NCBI RefSeq assembly: GCF_013376005.1
Contig: NZ_JABMJK010000021.1
Location: forward strand, 20,255 to 84,254
Length of the DNA stretch: 64,000 nt
Origin: Duganella sp. SG902
GTDB lineage: Bacteria > Pseudomonadota > Gammaproteobacteria > Burkholderiales > Burkholderiaceae_D
Reading direction: 5' to 3'
Position numbers and translations under genes: made by a program. Under the pieces are notes generated by a model that made no database searches, was not told the origin of the DNA, and was given only the letters and a program-made list of their open reading frames with translations. Of the stretch, positions 52,472 through 61,998 are shown in pieces. How positions within the stretch are numbered: the first letter of the stretch is position 1; every line of letters begins with the position of its first letter.

Positions 52472-53227
52472 TTAAGCGGCGAATTTCTCGCCCTGACGCG
52501 ATTTGCGGCGGCCCATGAAGCCCACCAGCGCCAGCCCGGCCGCCATCATGGCCCAGGCATCCGCCTCCGGCACCGCCGATACGCTCAGCAGCGCTTGCGA
52601 GTTGTCGACGGCGCTGCCATCGGCGCGGCCGGTGAACAGGGTGAACTTGTAGCTGTTGTTCAGGCCGGTACCGTCGGCGTGGGTCAGCATGCTTTGCGCC
52701 ACGCTCAGATCCATCGGCACGAAATCGCCGTTCACCACGCCAAAGGCGGCGGCATCGCCGGTGAAGGCTTGCAGGCCGGTGCCCAGGTTGCCGTCGTCGG
52801 CCACCAGGTCCCACAGCGCCAGCTGGAAGGCCAGGCGGTTCAGGGTGTCGGTCTCGGTATGGCCGGTGGTCAGGCCGGCGTACTGCTGCTCGAACAGCGA
52901 CTGGATGCGGCCGGCGCGGTTTTGCAAGCCGTTGTCAGCGAACAGGCTGGACAGGCTGGCATTGGCGTGCGCGGTGTAGCTGGTGCCGACCAGTTGCGCC
53001 ACCGTCGGCTGGACGCAGAACGCCAGGATGGCGTCGGCCAGCGAGGTGTCTGCCAGTTCATACACTTCCACGCCCTGCTGGCCCGGACCGGCCGGGTTCA
53101 GCATGCTGCCACCGTCAAATACCACGCCCAGCGCGGTCGGGCTGTAGGTGATTTCCGCGTGGCTGGCGGTCGAGAAGATCAGGGTGGCGGCAACTGCGGC
53201 GGCTTTCAGTGCGGTTTTGAATTTCAT
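52472..53227 (-). CDS. PEP-CTERM surface protein with a thioester-domain-like Cys/Gln pair
   Basis: A 251-residue exported protein with a signal peptide (ALKAAAVAATLIFSTASHA) and a C-terminal PEP-CTERM sorting signal (VPEADAWAMMAAGLALVGFM then GRRKSR), cut and sorted by exosortase in known systems; the motif reads PEA rather than PEP. The body has FCVQP (Cys71) and FQLALWDLV (Gln135), the two halves of the thioester-domain pattern (aromatic-Cys and xQxALW) that forms an internal Cys-Gln bond in Gram-positive adhesins. It lies 33 bases after the giant SdrD-like gene, so both probably share one mRNA. Confidence 0.85.
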   Translation of the reverse strand: MKFKTALKAAAVAATLIFSTASHAEITYSPTALGVVFDGGSMLNPAGPGQQGVEVYELADTSLADAILAFCVQPTVAQLVGTSYTAHANASLSSLFADNGLQNRAGRIQSLFEQQYAGLTTGHTETDTLNRLAFQLALWDLVADDGNLGTGLQAFTGDAAAFGVVNGDFVPMDLSVAQSMLTHADGTGLNNSYKFTLFTGRADGSAVDNSQALLSVSAVPEADAWAMMAAGLALVGFMGRRKSRQGEKFAA

Positions 53228-53260
53228 GATGTGTTTTCTCTTCTTTAAAATGGGTTTGTA

Positions 53261-56200
53261 TCAGAGGATGACTGGCGTCTGGCCCACCAGCTCGGCCAGG
53301 GTCGGCGTGGTGATGCCGGCCGCGGCGGCATCGGCGGCATCGACGTTGAAGTACACGTCGGTCATGCTGGCCGCCTGGCCATTGGCCAGGGTCACGCTGC
53401 TGCGTTCCAGGTGCAGGTTGTTGTTTTCATCGATGAACGGCAGTTCGGTGTAGGCCACGTTCAAGCTGACCACGCCAGCCTGGCCGAGGCTGAGCAGTTC
53501 GCCGGCATCGGTCTTGCCATTGCTGTTGGCGTCCTGCCAGATGCTCAGGTGGCTGAACTGTGCGTCGTTGGCGTTGACCACGCCGTCGCCGTTGCTGTCG
53601 TAGCTGGCCAACTTGGCGAAGCCGGAGCCCTTGCTGACGCCGCCAAACAGTTCGCTGATGTCGTCGATCTGGCCGTTGCCGTTGCTGTCGATGGCCAGGA
53701 AACCGTCGCCCTTGGACAGCCAGCCGGTCTGGATCGCCTTGCCGGTGCCCAACAGGTCGAAGCGGCCGCTCATGTCCTCGCGGGCGATGGTGTGGATGCC
53801 GTCGCCGTTCAGGTCGATCGCGATCGGCGTGATGGTGGCATCCCACGTCATGTCGTTCTTGCCCGAGGTCAGCGTGATGGTGTCGGTCTTGGTGATGTTG
53901 ACCAGCGACTTGGCGTCGCCGTTGACGTCGGAGTCGGTCGCATCGTTGGTGCCGGTGTTCTTGACGCCCCACTTCCAGTTGCTCATGTTGTAGGTGGCCT
54001 TGTCCGAGCTGAAATACACCTTGACGTCGGTCTTGTCGAACTGCAGGTAGTAGGTGCCCGGGTTCAGGTCGACGAACTTGTAGTTGCCGTTGGCGTCGGT
54101 CTTGATGGTGCTGCCGACCTGCTTGCCGGTCACCGAGTCGTACAGCGCCACGCTGATGCCGCCGATGCCCTCTTCGCCGGTGTCCTGCACGCCATTGTGG
54201 TTAGCGTCGCGCCACACCTTGTCGCCGATGCTGGCCTTGCGGTAGATGCCGGCGTCCTCGGTGGTGATGTTCTGGCCCAGGCCCAGCGCGATGGCGCCGG
54301 TCTTGCCGCTGCTGCCCGAGATGCTGGTGATGTCGGAATCGGTTGCGTCCGTGCCCTGGCCGGATTTGGTGAAGTACCAGCCGGCGTTGTTGAGCACTTC
54401 CACCTTGTAATTGCCGGCCAACAGGTCGTCAAACAGGTACTTGCCGCCGTCGTGGGTGACGGTGGTGCCTTTCAGCGCGCCGGTGACGGCGTCGTACAGC
54501 TTGACGGTAACGCCGTCCACGCCCTTCTCGCCGCTGTCCTGAATGCCGTTGTAGTTGCTGTCTTCCCAAACCTTGTCGCCGATGCTGCCGGTCTTGACCA
54601 GGCCGGCGTCGCGCGTCTTGTCGACCTGGCCGGAGGTGACCGAGAACTGCGTGGTCAGGCCAGTGACGTCGGCGTCCGAGTCGGCGCTGTCGCTGCCGCC
54701 GGCATCCTGTTTGGTGAACTGGTAGCCGTCCAGCGCGGTGAACTTGACCGAGTATTTGCCCGGCGCCAGGTTTTCAAACGCGTACTGGCCGGAGGCATCG
54801 GTCACGTCGCTGGCGATCGCCACGCCCTTCTCGTTCAGCAGCGTGACCTTGACGCCGGAGGCGCCGGCTTCGCCGCTTTGCTGAATGCCGTCCGCGTTCA
54901 GGTCGAACCAGACCTTGTCGCCGATCGCGGCTTTCTGGTACAAGCCGGCGTCCATATTGGTGACGTTCTGGCCGGCGGTCACGGTGACCTGGCCGAGGTT
55001 GCCGGCGCTGTCGGCGTCGCTGTCGGCGGCGTCATTGCTGCCCACGTCCTTGGCGGTGGTGTACCAGCCGCTTGGCGCCTTGACGTTGACCGCGTAGGTG
55101 CCCGCCTCCACCGAGAACTTGTAATTGCCGTTGGCGTCAGTGGTGGTGGTCTTGACGACTTTGCCAGTGCTGTCCTTCAGTTCCACGGTAACGCCGGACT
55201 TGCCGCTCTCATCGGCGTCCTGCAGGCCGTTGCCGTTCTTGTCGACCCACACGCGGTCGCCAATGGTGGCGGCGGCCAGGACGCCGGCGTCCACGCTCTT
55301 GTCGACCTGGCCGGACGCCAGGGTGAAGGTGTGCGACAGACCGGCGGCGCTCACGTCCGAGTCCACGGCGTCGTTGCCGCCCTGGTTGGCGTTGGTGAAG
55401 GCCATGCCTTCTGGTAGCGATGCCTTGTCGAACTGGACGCTGTAAGTGCCCGGTTTCAGGTTGTTGAAACTGTAGTTGCCGTTGGCGTCGGTGGTGGCGG
55501 TGGCGCCGACTTGCTTGCCGTCGGCGTCCAGCAGCATGACTTTCACGCCAGCCAGGCCGGCTTCGCCGCTGTCCTGCACGCCGTTCTTGTTGGTGTCCAC
55601 CCACACGCGGTCGCCCACCGAGGCGAACTTGTACAGGCCGGCGTCGATGCTGGTGTTGTTATCACCGGAGTTCAGCACCACGGTGTCACTCTGGCCGTTG
55701 GCGCCGAAGTCGCTGTCCTTGGCATCATCGCCGCCGGCGTCCTTGGCGCTGAAGTTGTAACCGGACGGCGCGGTCACCGAAACCGTGTAGCTGCCCGGAT
55801 CGGCGGTGAAGCTGTACTTGCCATCCGCCGCCGTGGTAGTGGTCTGCACCACCTGGCCGGCTGCGTTTTTCAGCTGCACGGTCACGCCACTGATGCCGGC
55901 TTCGCCGCCATCCTGCACGCCGTTGCCGTTCTTGTCTTCCCACACGGCGTCGCCCAGCTTGGCCTGCACCACCACAATGCCGGCGTCGAGGTCGTTGTTG
56001 ACGCCGCCCGAGGCCAGGGTGACGCTGGCGGTCTTGCCGGTGTTGACATCGGCGTCCGAATCCTTGGCGTCGGTACCGCCCTGGTCGGCATTGGTGAACA
56101 CGTAGTTGGCCGGCAGCGAGCTCTTGTCGAACTGCACGCTGTAAGTACCCGGCTTCAGGTTGGTGAAGCTGTAGTTGCCGTTGGCGTCGGTGGTGGCGCT

Positions 56201-58747
56201 GTCGCCGGTGGCATTGCCGTTGGCATCCAGCAGCACGACCTTGACGCCGGCCACGCCGGTTTCGCCGCTGTCCTGCACACCGTTGCGGTTGGCGTCCAGC
56301 CACACGCGGTCGCCCAGGGTGGCGCCCTTGTAGAAACCGGCGTCCACGTTGTTATTGGTCTGGCCCGCGCTCAGCGTGATCAGGTCGCTCTGGCCGTTGG
56401 CGTCGATATCGCTGTCCACGCCGTCGGCGCCGCCGTGCAGGGTGGTGGCGCTCATGCCGCCCGGCGCGGTGACAGAGATGGAATACTTGCCTGGGTCGAC
56501 GGTGAAGCTGTATTTGCCGTCGGCGCCGGTGGTGGTGGTCTTGACGATGTTGCCGTTCTCGTCCTTCAGATCGACCTTGACGCCAACGATGCCGGCTTCG
56601 CCCGCATCCTGCACGCCATTACCATTGCTGTCTTCCCACACGCGGTCGCCCACGGTGGCTTGCTGGATCACCAAGCCGGCGCGCAAGGTCAAGTCCTGAC
56701 CGGAAGCCAGCGTCACTTGCGAGGTCTTGCCGGTGCCGGTATCGGCATCCGAACCTGCGCCACCCGGGCCGCCTTGGGCGGCGGCGGTGAAGTCATAGCC
56801 GGCCGGCAGGCTGCTCTTGTCGAACTGCACGCTGTAGCTGCCCGGCGCCAGGTTGGTGAACTGGTAATGGCCGTTGGCGTCGGTGACGGCGACCGCGCCA
56901 TCGACCGGATTGCCGCTGGCGTCCAGCAGGATGACCTTGACGCCGGCGGCGCCGGTTTCGCCGTTGTTCAGACGGCCGTCACGGTCGGCGTCGAACCAAA
57001 CGACCTGGCTCAGCGAGGCCGGGCGGTACACGCCGGCGTCGATGTCCACGTTGTTGTCGCCGGCGGCCAGCGTGACAGTGGCTTCGCCGGCGGCGTTGAC
57101 GTCGCTGTCGAGCGCGCCATTGCCACCCTTGCCCGCGCCCGTGAAGCTGTAGCCGGCTGGCGGTGCGACCGACACGGTGTAAGTGCCCGGATCGACGGTA
57201 AAGCTGTACTGGCCGCCGTCGTGGGTAACCACGGTGCCGACCACGTTGCCGTCGCCATCCTTGAGCGACACGGTGGCGCCGTCCACGCCCTGCTCGCCGT
57301 TGTCCTGCACGCCGTTGCCATTGCTGTCTTCCCACACGCGGTCGCCCACGGTGGCTTGCTTGACGACGATGCCGGCGTCCAGCGTCTGGTTGCTGTCGCC
57401 CGAGGCCAGCGTGACCTGGCCCGTCTTGCCGGTGTTGACGTCGGCATCCGAGTCTTTGGCGGCGTCACCACCCTGCGCGGCGTTGGTGAAGTAGAAGTTG
57501 GCCGGCAGCGTGGTCTTGTCGAACTGCACGCTGTAGCTGCCCGGTTTCAGATTGCTGAACTGATAATGGCCGTTGGCGTCGGTGGTGGCGGTGACGCCGG
57601 CCACGGCGTTGCCGTTGGCGTCCAGCAGCGTGACCTTGACGCCAGCCACGCCGGCTTCGCCGCCATCCTGCACGCCGTTGCGGTTGGTGTCGTACCAGAC
57701 GGTGTCGCCCAGCGAGACTGGACGGTACAGGCCTGCGTCCACGGTGTTATTGGTTTCGCCCGGGGTCAACGCGATGGCGCCGGTGTTGCCGTTGGCGTCG
57801 ATATCGCTGTCGGCGGCGCTGTTGCCGCCCTGGCCCTGCGGCGCGGCGGTGTAGCCGGCCGGCGCCTGCACGTGCACGGTGTACGAACCGGCGTTGACGT
57901 CAAAGTGGTAGGCGCCGTTGGCGTCGCTGGTGGTGGTGGCGACCACATGGCCGTCGGCGTCCTTCAGCTCCACGGTCACGCCGGCCAGGCCAGCTTCGCC
58001 GCCGTCCTGCACGCCATTGCCGTTGGCGTCTTCCCAGACCAGGTCGCCCAGGTGCGCGCCCGGCACCTTGAAGGTCAGGTAATTCGGAGTGGCGCTGGTG
58101 TCGGCGGCGTTGCAGCCGACCAGGCCGCCCGCATCGCGCACCTTGAAGCCGATGTCGAAGGTGCCCGAGGTGCTCTGGCTCGGCTCGAAGGCCAGCTTGC
58201 CGGCGGCGATGTCAGCCGCCGAGATTTCCGCGCCCACGGCAACCGCCGCACCGTTCAGCGTCAGCTTGCCGGCGGTCGGCAGCGAGGTGATGATGACCGA
58301 CTGGAAGGCATCGTGCTCCACCGCGTCCACAAAACCGAAGTCGTTCTGGGCCAGCACCACCGGGGCACCGCTGCTCAGGTCGAAGCTCTTGTTGGCGCCG
58401 GTCGGGGCGTCGTTGATCGGGTCCACCACCACTTGCAGGCTCAGCGAGATGGTGTTGGAACTGCCGCCGCCCGATTCCAGCACGAACTCAAAGGTGGCGA
58501 ACTGGCCGTTGTAATGCTGTGCCCAGGCCCCTGGATTGACGTAAATGGTGTCGGCGTCGACTTTGCCGAACAGCGGGGTGTCCTTGGTTGCGATCACGCC
58601 GTTCGGCTGCACGATCGACATGGCGCTGATCTTGAGGGTGGTGGTGCTGGCGTTGTGACCTGCTGCGGTGAGGATGTCGCGGATGTCAAAAGTACCGTAA
58701 GTGTCTTCGCAAATGTGAATACTGGTAGCGATGTTAATAGCGCTCAT
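53261..58747 (-). CDS. Giant adhesin-like protein with 12 SdrD-B-type repeats
   Basis: An 1828-residue protein without a signal peptide. Residues about 1-230 carry a cadherin/VCBS-like segment (DPINDAPTGANKSF and ITSLPTAGKLTLNG). Residues about 231-1640 are 12 SdrD-B-like repeats of about 112-125 residues, each starting like GDxVWxDxNxNGxQDxGE, a probable calcium site, and each ending near xDAGxx. The last about 190 residues hold a calcium-binding region (IDLNGDGIHTI, AIDSNGNGQIDDISELFGG, YDSNGDGVVN, WQDANSNGKTDAGEL) seen at the C-terminus of type I secreted adhesins. The ATG at 58747 has GAAGG 5 bases upstream. A surface adhesin or matrix role is inferred. Confidence 0.92.
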   Translation of the reverse strand: MSAINIATSIHICEDTYGTFDIRDILTAAGHNASTTTLKISAMSIVQPNGVIATKDTPLFGKVDADTIYVNPGAWAQHYNGQFATFEFVLESGGGSSNTISLSLQVVVDPINDAPTGANKSFDLSSGAPVVLAQNDFGFVDAVEHDAFQSVIITSLPTAGKLTLNGAAVAVGAEISAADIAAGKLAFEPSQSTSGTFDIGFKVRDAGGLVGCNAADTSATPNYLTFKVPGAHLGDLVWEDANGNGVQDGGEAGLAGVTVELKDADGHVVATTTSDANGAYHFDVNAGSYTVHVQAPAGYTAAPQGQGGNSAADSDIDANGNTGAIALTPGETNNTVDAGLYRPVSLGDTVWYDTNRNGVQDGGEAGVAGVKVTLLDANGNAVAGVTATTDANGHYQFSNLKPGSYSVQFDKTTLPANFYFTNAAQGGDAAKDSDADVNTGKTGQVTLASGDSNQTLDAGIVVKQATVGDRVWEDSNGNGVQDNGEQGVDGATVSLKDGDGNVVGTVVTHDGGQYSFTVDPGTYTVSVAPPAGYSFTGAGKGGNGALDSDVNAAGEATVTLAAGDNNVDIDAGVYRPASLSQVVWFDADRDGRLNNGETGAAGVKVILLDASGNPVDGAVAVTDANGHYQFTNLAPGSYSVQFDKSSLPAGYDFTAAAQGGPGGAGSDADTGTGKTSQVTLASGQDLTLRAGLVIQQATVGDRVWEDSNGNGVQDAGEAGIVGVKVDLKDENGNIVKTTTTGADGKYSFTVDPGKYSISVTAPGGMSATTLHGGADGVDSDIDANGQSDLITLSAGQTNNNVDAGFYKGATLGDRVWLDANRNGVQDSGETGVAGVKVVLLDANGNATGDSATTDANGNYSFTNLKPGTYSVQFDKSSLPANYVFTNADQGGTDAKDSDADVNTGKTASVTLASGGVNNDLDAGIVVVQAKLGDAVWEDKNGNGVQDGGEAGISGVTVQLKNAAGQVVQTTTTAADGKYSFTADPGSYTVSVTAPSGYNFSAKDAGGDDAKDSDFGANGQSDTVVLNSGDNNTSIDAGLYKFASVGDRVWVDTNKNGVQDSGEAGLAGVKVMLLDADGKQVGATATTDANGNYSFNNLKPGTYSVQFDKASLPEGMAFTNANQGGNDAVDSDVSAAGLSHTFTLASGQVDKSVDAGVLAAATIGDRVWVDKNGNGLQDADESGKSGVTVELKDSTGKVVKTTTTDANGNYKFSVEAGTYAVNVKAPSGWYTTAKDVGSNDAADSDADSAGNLGQVTVTAGQNVTNMDAGLYQKAAIGDKVWFDLNADGIQQSGEAGASGVKVTLLNEKGVAIASDVTDASGQYAFENLAPGKYSVKFTALDGYQFTKQDAGGSDSADSDADVTGLTTQFSVTSGQVDKTRDAGLVKTGSIGDKVWEDSNYNGIQDSGEKGVDGVTVKLYDAVTGALKGTTVTHDGGKYLFDDLLAGNYKVEVLNNAGWYFTKSGQGTDATDSDITSISGSSGKTGAIALGLGQNITTEDAGIYRKASIGDKVWRDANHNGVQDTGEEGIGGISVALYDSVTGKQVGSTIKTDANGNYKFVDLNPGTYYLQFDKTDVKVYFSSDKATYNMSNWKWGVKNTGTNDATDSDVNGDAKSLVNITKTDTITLTSGKNDMTWDATITPIAIDLNGDGIHTIAREDMSGRFDLLGTGKAIQTGWLSKGDGFLAIDSNGNGQIDDISELFGGVSKGSGFAKLASYDSNGDGVVNANDAQFSHLSIWQDANSNGKTDAGELLSLGQAGVVSLNVAYTELPFIDENNNLHLERSSVTLANGQAASMTDVYFNVDAADAAAAGITTPTLAELVGQTPVIL
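53828..58058 (-). repeat. Twelve SdrD-B-like repeats, mostly in alternating A/B pairs
   Basis: Odd repeats (about 112 residues) use forms such as VDPGTYTVSV and DAGLYR; even repeats (about 118 residues) use NLKPGSYSVQFDKxxLP and VTLASG...DAGIVV. The A-B pair of about 230 codons is repeated through units 1-10; the last two are more divergent. Confidence 0.8.
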
Positions 58748-59000
58748 GGAGGCCTTCAAAAGTCGTTTTGTGGAGTTTTAAATCGGGCCGGCACGGCTGC
58801 TACGGGGTTAGGTAAGCAGCGGCAGGTACAACGAAGCATCACGGGACTGAGTGATGCACTTGGAACATTTTAGTTGTCGGTATTATAGCGAAGATTTACA
58901 GAAATTAATTAGAAAATTTTTCACTAATGTGGTTTTTAGGTAATTTTAATTGCAATAAAGAATTTTCTCACCGAACGACGTGATGTTTTACAATCTGGGC
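58748..59000. promoter_or_regulatory. AT-rich divergent promoter region of the giant adhesin and the RpfE-type gene
   Basis: A 253-base region, with 58868-58975 very AT-rich, between two divergent genes. It must hold the promoter of the adhesin unit (minus strand) and of the RpfE-type/recJ unit (plus strand). TACAAT at 58989-58994 is 6 bases before the 59001 ATG. No operator is recognised. Confidence 0.5.
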
Positions 59001-60035
59001 ATGACTGAAATCACCCTCGCAATCCCGTTTGCCCTGCCACCACCAGAGCTGGGCCAAGACCTGATCCGTGCTTTAAAAACGCCCATCCTGGCCGCCCTGC
59101 TGGCGCGCCACAGCCAGCTGCAATACCAGGTGTTCGACAATGACAGCCGCGTTTTGCCGCATGAGGCATGGCTGGCGCACGCGCTCGGCCTGGCAAGCGC
59201 CCCCGAACAGCCCGACACCGGCGCGCCGCTGGCCACCGCCGTGATGCGCGGCTGCGGTCTGCAGGCCGAAGCAGCAGAAGGCCACTGGTTCATGCTGCAA
59301 CCGGCGCATGTGCAGATCTCGCGGACACATATGCTGCTGTCGGACTTGCGAGGATTGCAACTGAACGAGGCCGATTCGCGCGGCCTGTACCAGGTGGCGC
59401 GCCCCTTGTGCGAGGAAATCGGCAAGCCGCTGCTGCACGGCGCACCTGGCCTGTGGTTCCTGCGCGCCGACGACTGGGCCGGCCTGAGCACCGCCTCGCC
59501 GGACGCCACCAGCACCCAGAGCATGAGCGACTGGCTGCCGGAAGGCCCGCACGCGCGCGATTTCCGCAAGCTGCAGAACGAAATCCAGATGCTGTGGCAT
59601 GAGCATCCAATTAATGAGGCGCGCCAGGCCCGCGGCCTGCAACCGATCAATTCCTGCTGGCTATGGGGTGGCGCCGGCCCGTCCGCCGCCACTGGCCGCG
59701 TGGCGATCGAGGGCGGCGGCGCGCCATGGCTGGACGCGTTGTCCGCCGCCGCCCCCGACGTGGCGTCCCTGCTCGCCCAACCAGGCGCCGCCCTGCTCGG
59801 CGAGCTAATCGCGCCGGCGCAGGTGGGCGACTGGGCCGACTGGCTGGCGCGCATGCAGCGCATCGACCAGGAATGGCTGACGCCCCTGCTGGCAGGCCTC
59901 AAAGCCGGCCGCGTGGCGCGCCTGAACCTGGTGCTCAGCCATCGCAACGGCTGGGCCTCGGTCAGCGGCACCGCCATGTCGCAACGCAAATTCTGGCGCA
60001 AGCCGACCCTGAATCCCCTGTTGAAGCAATCATGA
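59001..60035 (+). CDS. RpfE-type conserved protein upstream of recJ
   Basis: A 344-residue soluble protein of the family annotated as RpfE-type regulatory protein, which in beta- and gammaproteobacteria lies directly before recJ. The visible core is cofactor-independent phosphoglycerate-mutase-like at low level (HWFMLQPAHVQISRTHMLL, WFLRADDW, NSCWLWGGG-type region). It starts MTEITLAIPFALPP at 59001; upstream ATG/GTG codons (58983, 58980) are less likely. Its TGA overlaps the recJ ATG (ATGA), so the two are translationally coupled. Function is not established. Confidence 0.8.
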   Translation: MTEITLAIPFALPPPELGQDLIRALKTPILAALLARHSQLQYQVFDNDSRVLPHEAWLAHALGLASAPEQPDTGAPLATAVMRGCGLQAEAAEGHWFMLQPAHVQISRTHMLLSDLRGLQLNEADSRGLYQVARPLCEEIGKPLLHGAPGLWFLRADDWAGLSTASPDATSTQSMSDWLPEGPHARDFRKLQNEIQMLWHEHPINEARQARGLQPINSCWLWGGAGPSAATGRVAIEGGGAPWLDALSAAAPDVASLLAQPGAALLGELIAPAQVGDWADWLARMQRIDQEWLTPLLAGLKAGRVARLNLVLSHRNGWASVSGTAMSQRKFWRKPTLNPLLKQS

Positions 60036-61726
60036 CCCGCATCGCCACCCGTCCCTGCCCGTTCCGCGAATCCGAAATGCTGCGCCAGAACGGGGTCCAC
60101 CCCGTGCTCGCGCGCCTGTACGCCGCGCGCGGGCTGACCGATCCCAAAGAGCTGTCGAGCGAACTGGCGGCCATGATCCCGCCATCGGGCCTGCTGCACA
60201 TCGACGCCGCCGCCGTGTTCCTGGCCGACTCCATCGCCGCCCACAAGCGCATGGTGATCGTGGCCGACTACGACTGCGACGGCGCCACCGCCTGCGCCGT
60301 GGCCCTGCGCGGCCTGCGCGCCATGGGCGCGGATATCGACTTCATCGTGCCGAACCGCTTCGAGTACGGCTACGGCCTGACGCCGGAAATCGTCGCGCTG
60401 ACCGCGCGCGAGAAGCAGCCCGACATCATCATCACCGTCGACAACGGCATCGCCAGCATCGACGGCGTGGCCGAGGCCAACCGCCGCGGCATCGAGGTCG
60501 TGGTAACCGACCACCACCTGCCGTCCGACACCCTGCCGGCCGCGCGCGTAATCGTTAACCCGAACCAGCCGGAGTGCGGCTTCCCGAGCAAGCACATCGC
60601 CGGCGTCGGCGTGATGTTCTACGTGCTGCTGGCCCTGCGCGCCGAGCTGCGCAAGCGCGGCGTGTTCGACGCCCAGACCCAGCCCAAGCTGGACAACCTG
60701 CTGGACCTGGTGGCGCTGGGCACGGTGGCAGACGTGGTCAAGCTGGACGCCAACAACCGCATCCTGGTGGCGCAGGGCCTGAAGCGCATGCGCGCCGGCC
60801 GCATGCACGCCGGCGTGGCGGCGCTGTTCCGCGTGGCCGGGCGCGAGCCGCGCAACGCCAATCCCTTCGACTTGGGCTTCGCGCTCGGCCCGCGCCTGAA
60901 CGCGGCCGGCCGGCTGGAGGACATGTCGCTGGGGATCGAATGCCTGATCACCGACGACGAAGGCCGCGCATGGCAACTCGCGCAGCAGCTCAACGACATC
61001 AACCTGAAACGCCGCGAGATCGAGGCCGACATGCAGGACACGGCCATGCTGCACCTCGACGCCTTTGAGCCGGCCGAACGCAGCACCATCTGCGTGTTCG
61101 ACGACTCCTGGCACCAGGGCGTGATCGGCATCGTCGCCTCGCGGCTGAAGGAAAAGTTCTATCGCCCAACCATCACCTTCGCGCCGGGCACGGATGGCTG
61201 GATCAAGGGCTCGGGGCGCTCCATCCCCGGCTTCCACCTGCGCGACGCGCTGGACCTGGTCTACAAAAAAGCGCCATCGCTGATCGACAAATTCGGCGGC
61301 CACGCCATGGCGGCCGGCCTGACGCTGCGCGCCGAAGCCTTCGACGCCTTTGCCGAGGCGTTCGAAGAGGTCGGCCGTTCGTGGCTGAGCAAGCAGCAGC
61401 TGGAACGCGTGATCGAAACCGACGGCCCGCTGGAGGACGCCTACTACACCACCTCCTTCATCGAACTGATGGACGGCCAGGTATGGGGCCAAGGCTTCGC
61501 GCCGCCGGTGTTCTGCGACGAATTCCGCGTGGTGAGCCAGCGCATATTAAAAGAGCGCCACCTCAAGCTGCTGCTGGAAAAAAACGGCGCCCGCTACGAC
61601 GCCATCTGGTTCGGTCACATCGACGCGCTGGGCGACCGCGCCCGCGTCGCCTTCCGTCTCGACGCCAACGAATACAACGGCGTCACCAAAGTGCAATTGC
61701 TGGTGGAGCACGCGGAGACGGCCTAA
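60032..61726 (+). CDS. recJ: Single-stranded-DNA-specific 5'-3' exonuclease RecJ
   Basis: A 564-residue nuclease of the DHH family, acting in RecF-pathway recombination, mismatch repair and base excision repair. DHH motifs are present: VIVADYDCDGATACAV, TVDNGIASIDGVAEAN, the DHH in VTDHHLP, and DLVALGTVADVVKLD. The DHHA1 domain follows with GRSIPGFHLRDAL and the GGHAMAAGLTL motif, then the OB-fold C-terminal part. Length is near E. coli RecJ (577). It overlaps the preceding gene by 4 bases. Confidence 0.96.
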   Translation: MTRIATRPCPFRESEMLRQNGVHPVLARLYAARGLTDPKELSSELAAMIPPSGLLHIDAAAVFLADSIAAHKRMVIVADYDCDGATACAVALRGLRAMGADIDFIVPNRFEYGYGLTPEIVALTAREKQPDIIITVDNGIASIDGVAEANRRGIEVVVTDHHLPSDTLPAARVIVNPNQPECGFPSKHIAGVGVMFYVLLALRAELRKRGVFDAQTQPKLDNLLDLVALGTVADVVKLDANNRILVAQGLKRMRAGRMHAGVAALFRVAGREPRNANPFDLGFALGPRLNAAGRLEDMSLGIECLITDDEGRAWQLAQQLNDINLKRREIEADMQDTAMLHLDAFEPAERSTICVFDDSWHQGVIGIVASRLKEKFYRPTITFAPGTDGWIKGSGRSIPGFHLRDALDLVYKKAPSLIDKFGGHAMAAGLTLRAEAFDAFAEAFEEVGRSWLSKQQLERVIETDGPLEDAYYTTSFIELMDGQVWGQGFAPPVFCDEFRVVSQRILKERHLKLLLEKNGARYDAIWFGHIDALGDRARVAFRLDANEYNGVTKVQLLVEHAETA

Positions 61727-61801
61727 GGTACGATCGCCGCGCCAGACGCGACAATTCCAGTCCTGGCGCTTTTAGCGTTGATCGCGGAAACTGGCCAGAA
61801 C

Positions 61802-61881
61802 CCGTCATTCCCGCGAAGGCGGGAATCCATACTTCGGCGGCACACTTCTGACCTATGGATTCCGGCTTGCGCCGGAATGAC
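61802..61881. repeat. Second copy of the palindromic REPIN-like repeat
   Basis: CCGTCATTCCCGCG...GAATCCATA (61802-61831) and TATGGATTCCGGC...CGGAATGAC (61854-61881) form a long hairpin like the core at 37781-37862. The outer inverted repeat of that copy is missing here. It lies downstream of recJ and may also act as a terminator. Confidence 0.75.
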
Positions 61882-61998
61882 TGCAACGGGTGCGACTTCT
61901 GCCTCGCAGTAAAGAACCGTGAACTAAGCAGTGATGCTATCCTGACTATCTTTGGCCGCGTCAGCCACTACCGACATTGAATTAAATTAGGAGTGCTC

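Noticed and set aside
55511..58873. Long plus-strand open frame antisense to the SdrD-like gene
   Set aside because: Its repeats simply mirror the coding strand repeats; no start site and no sensible protein features.
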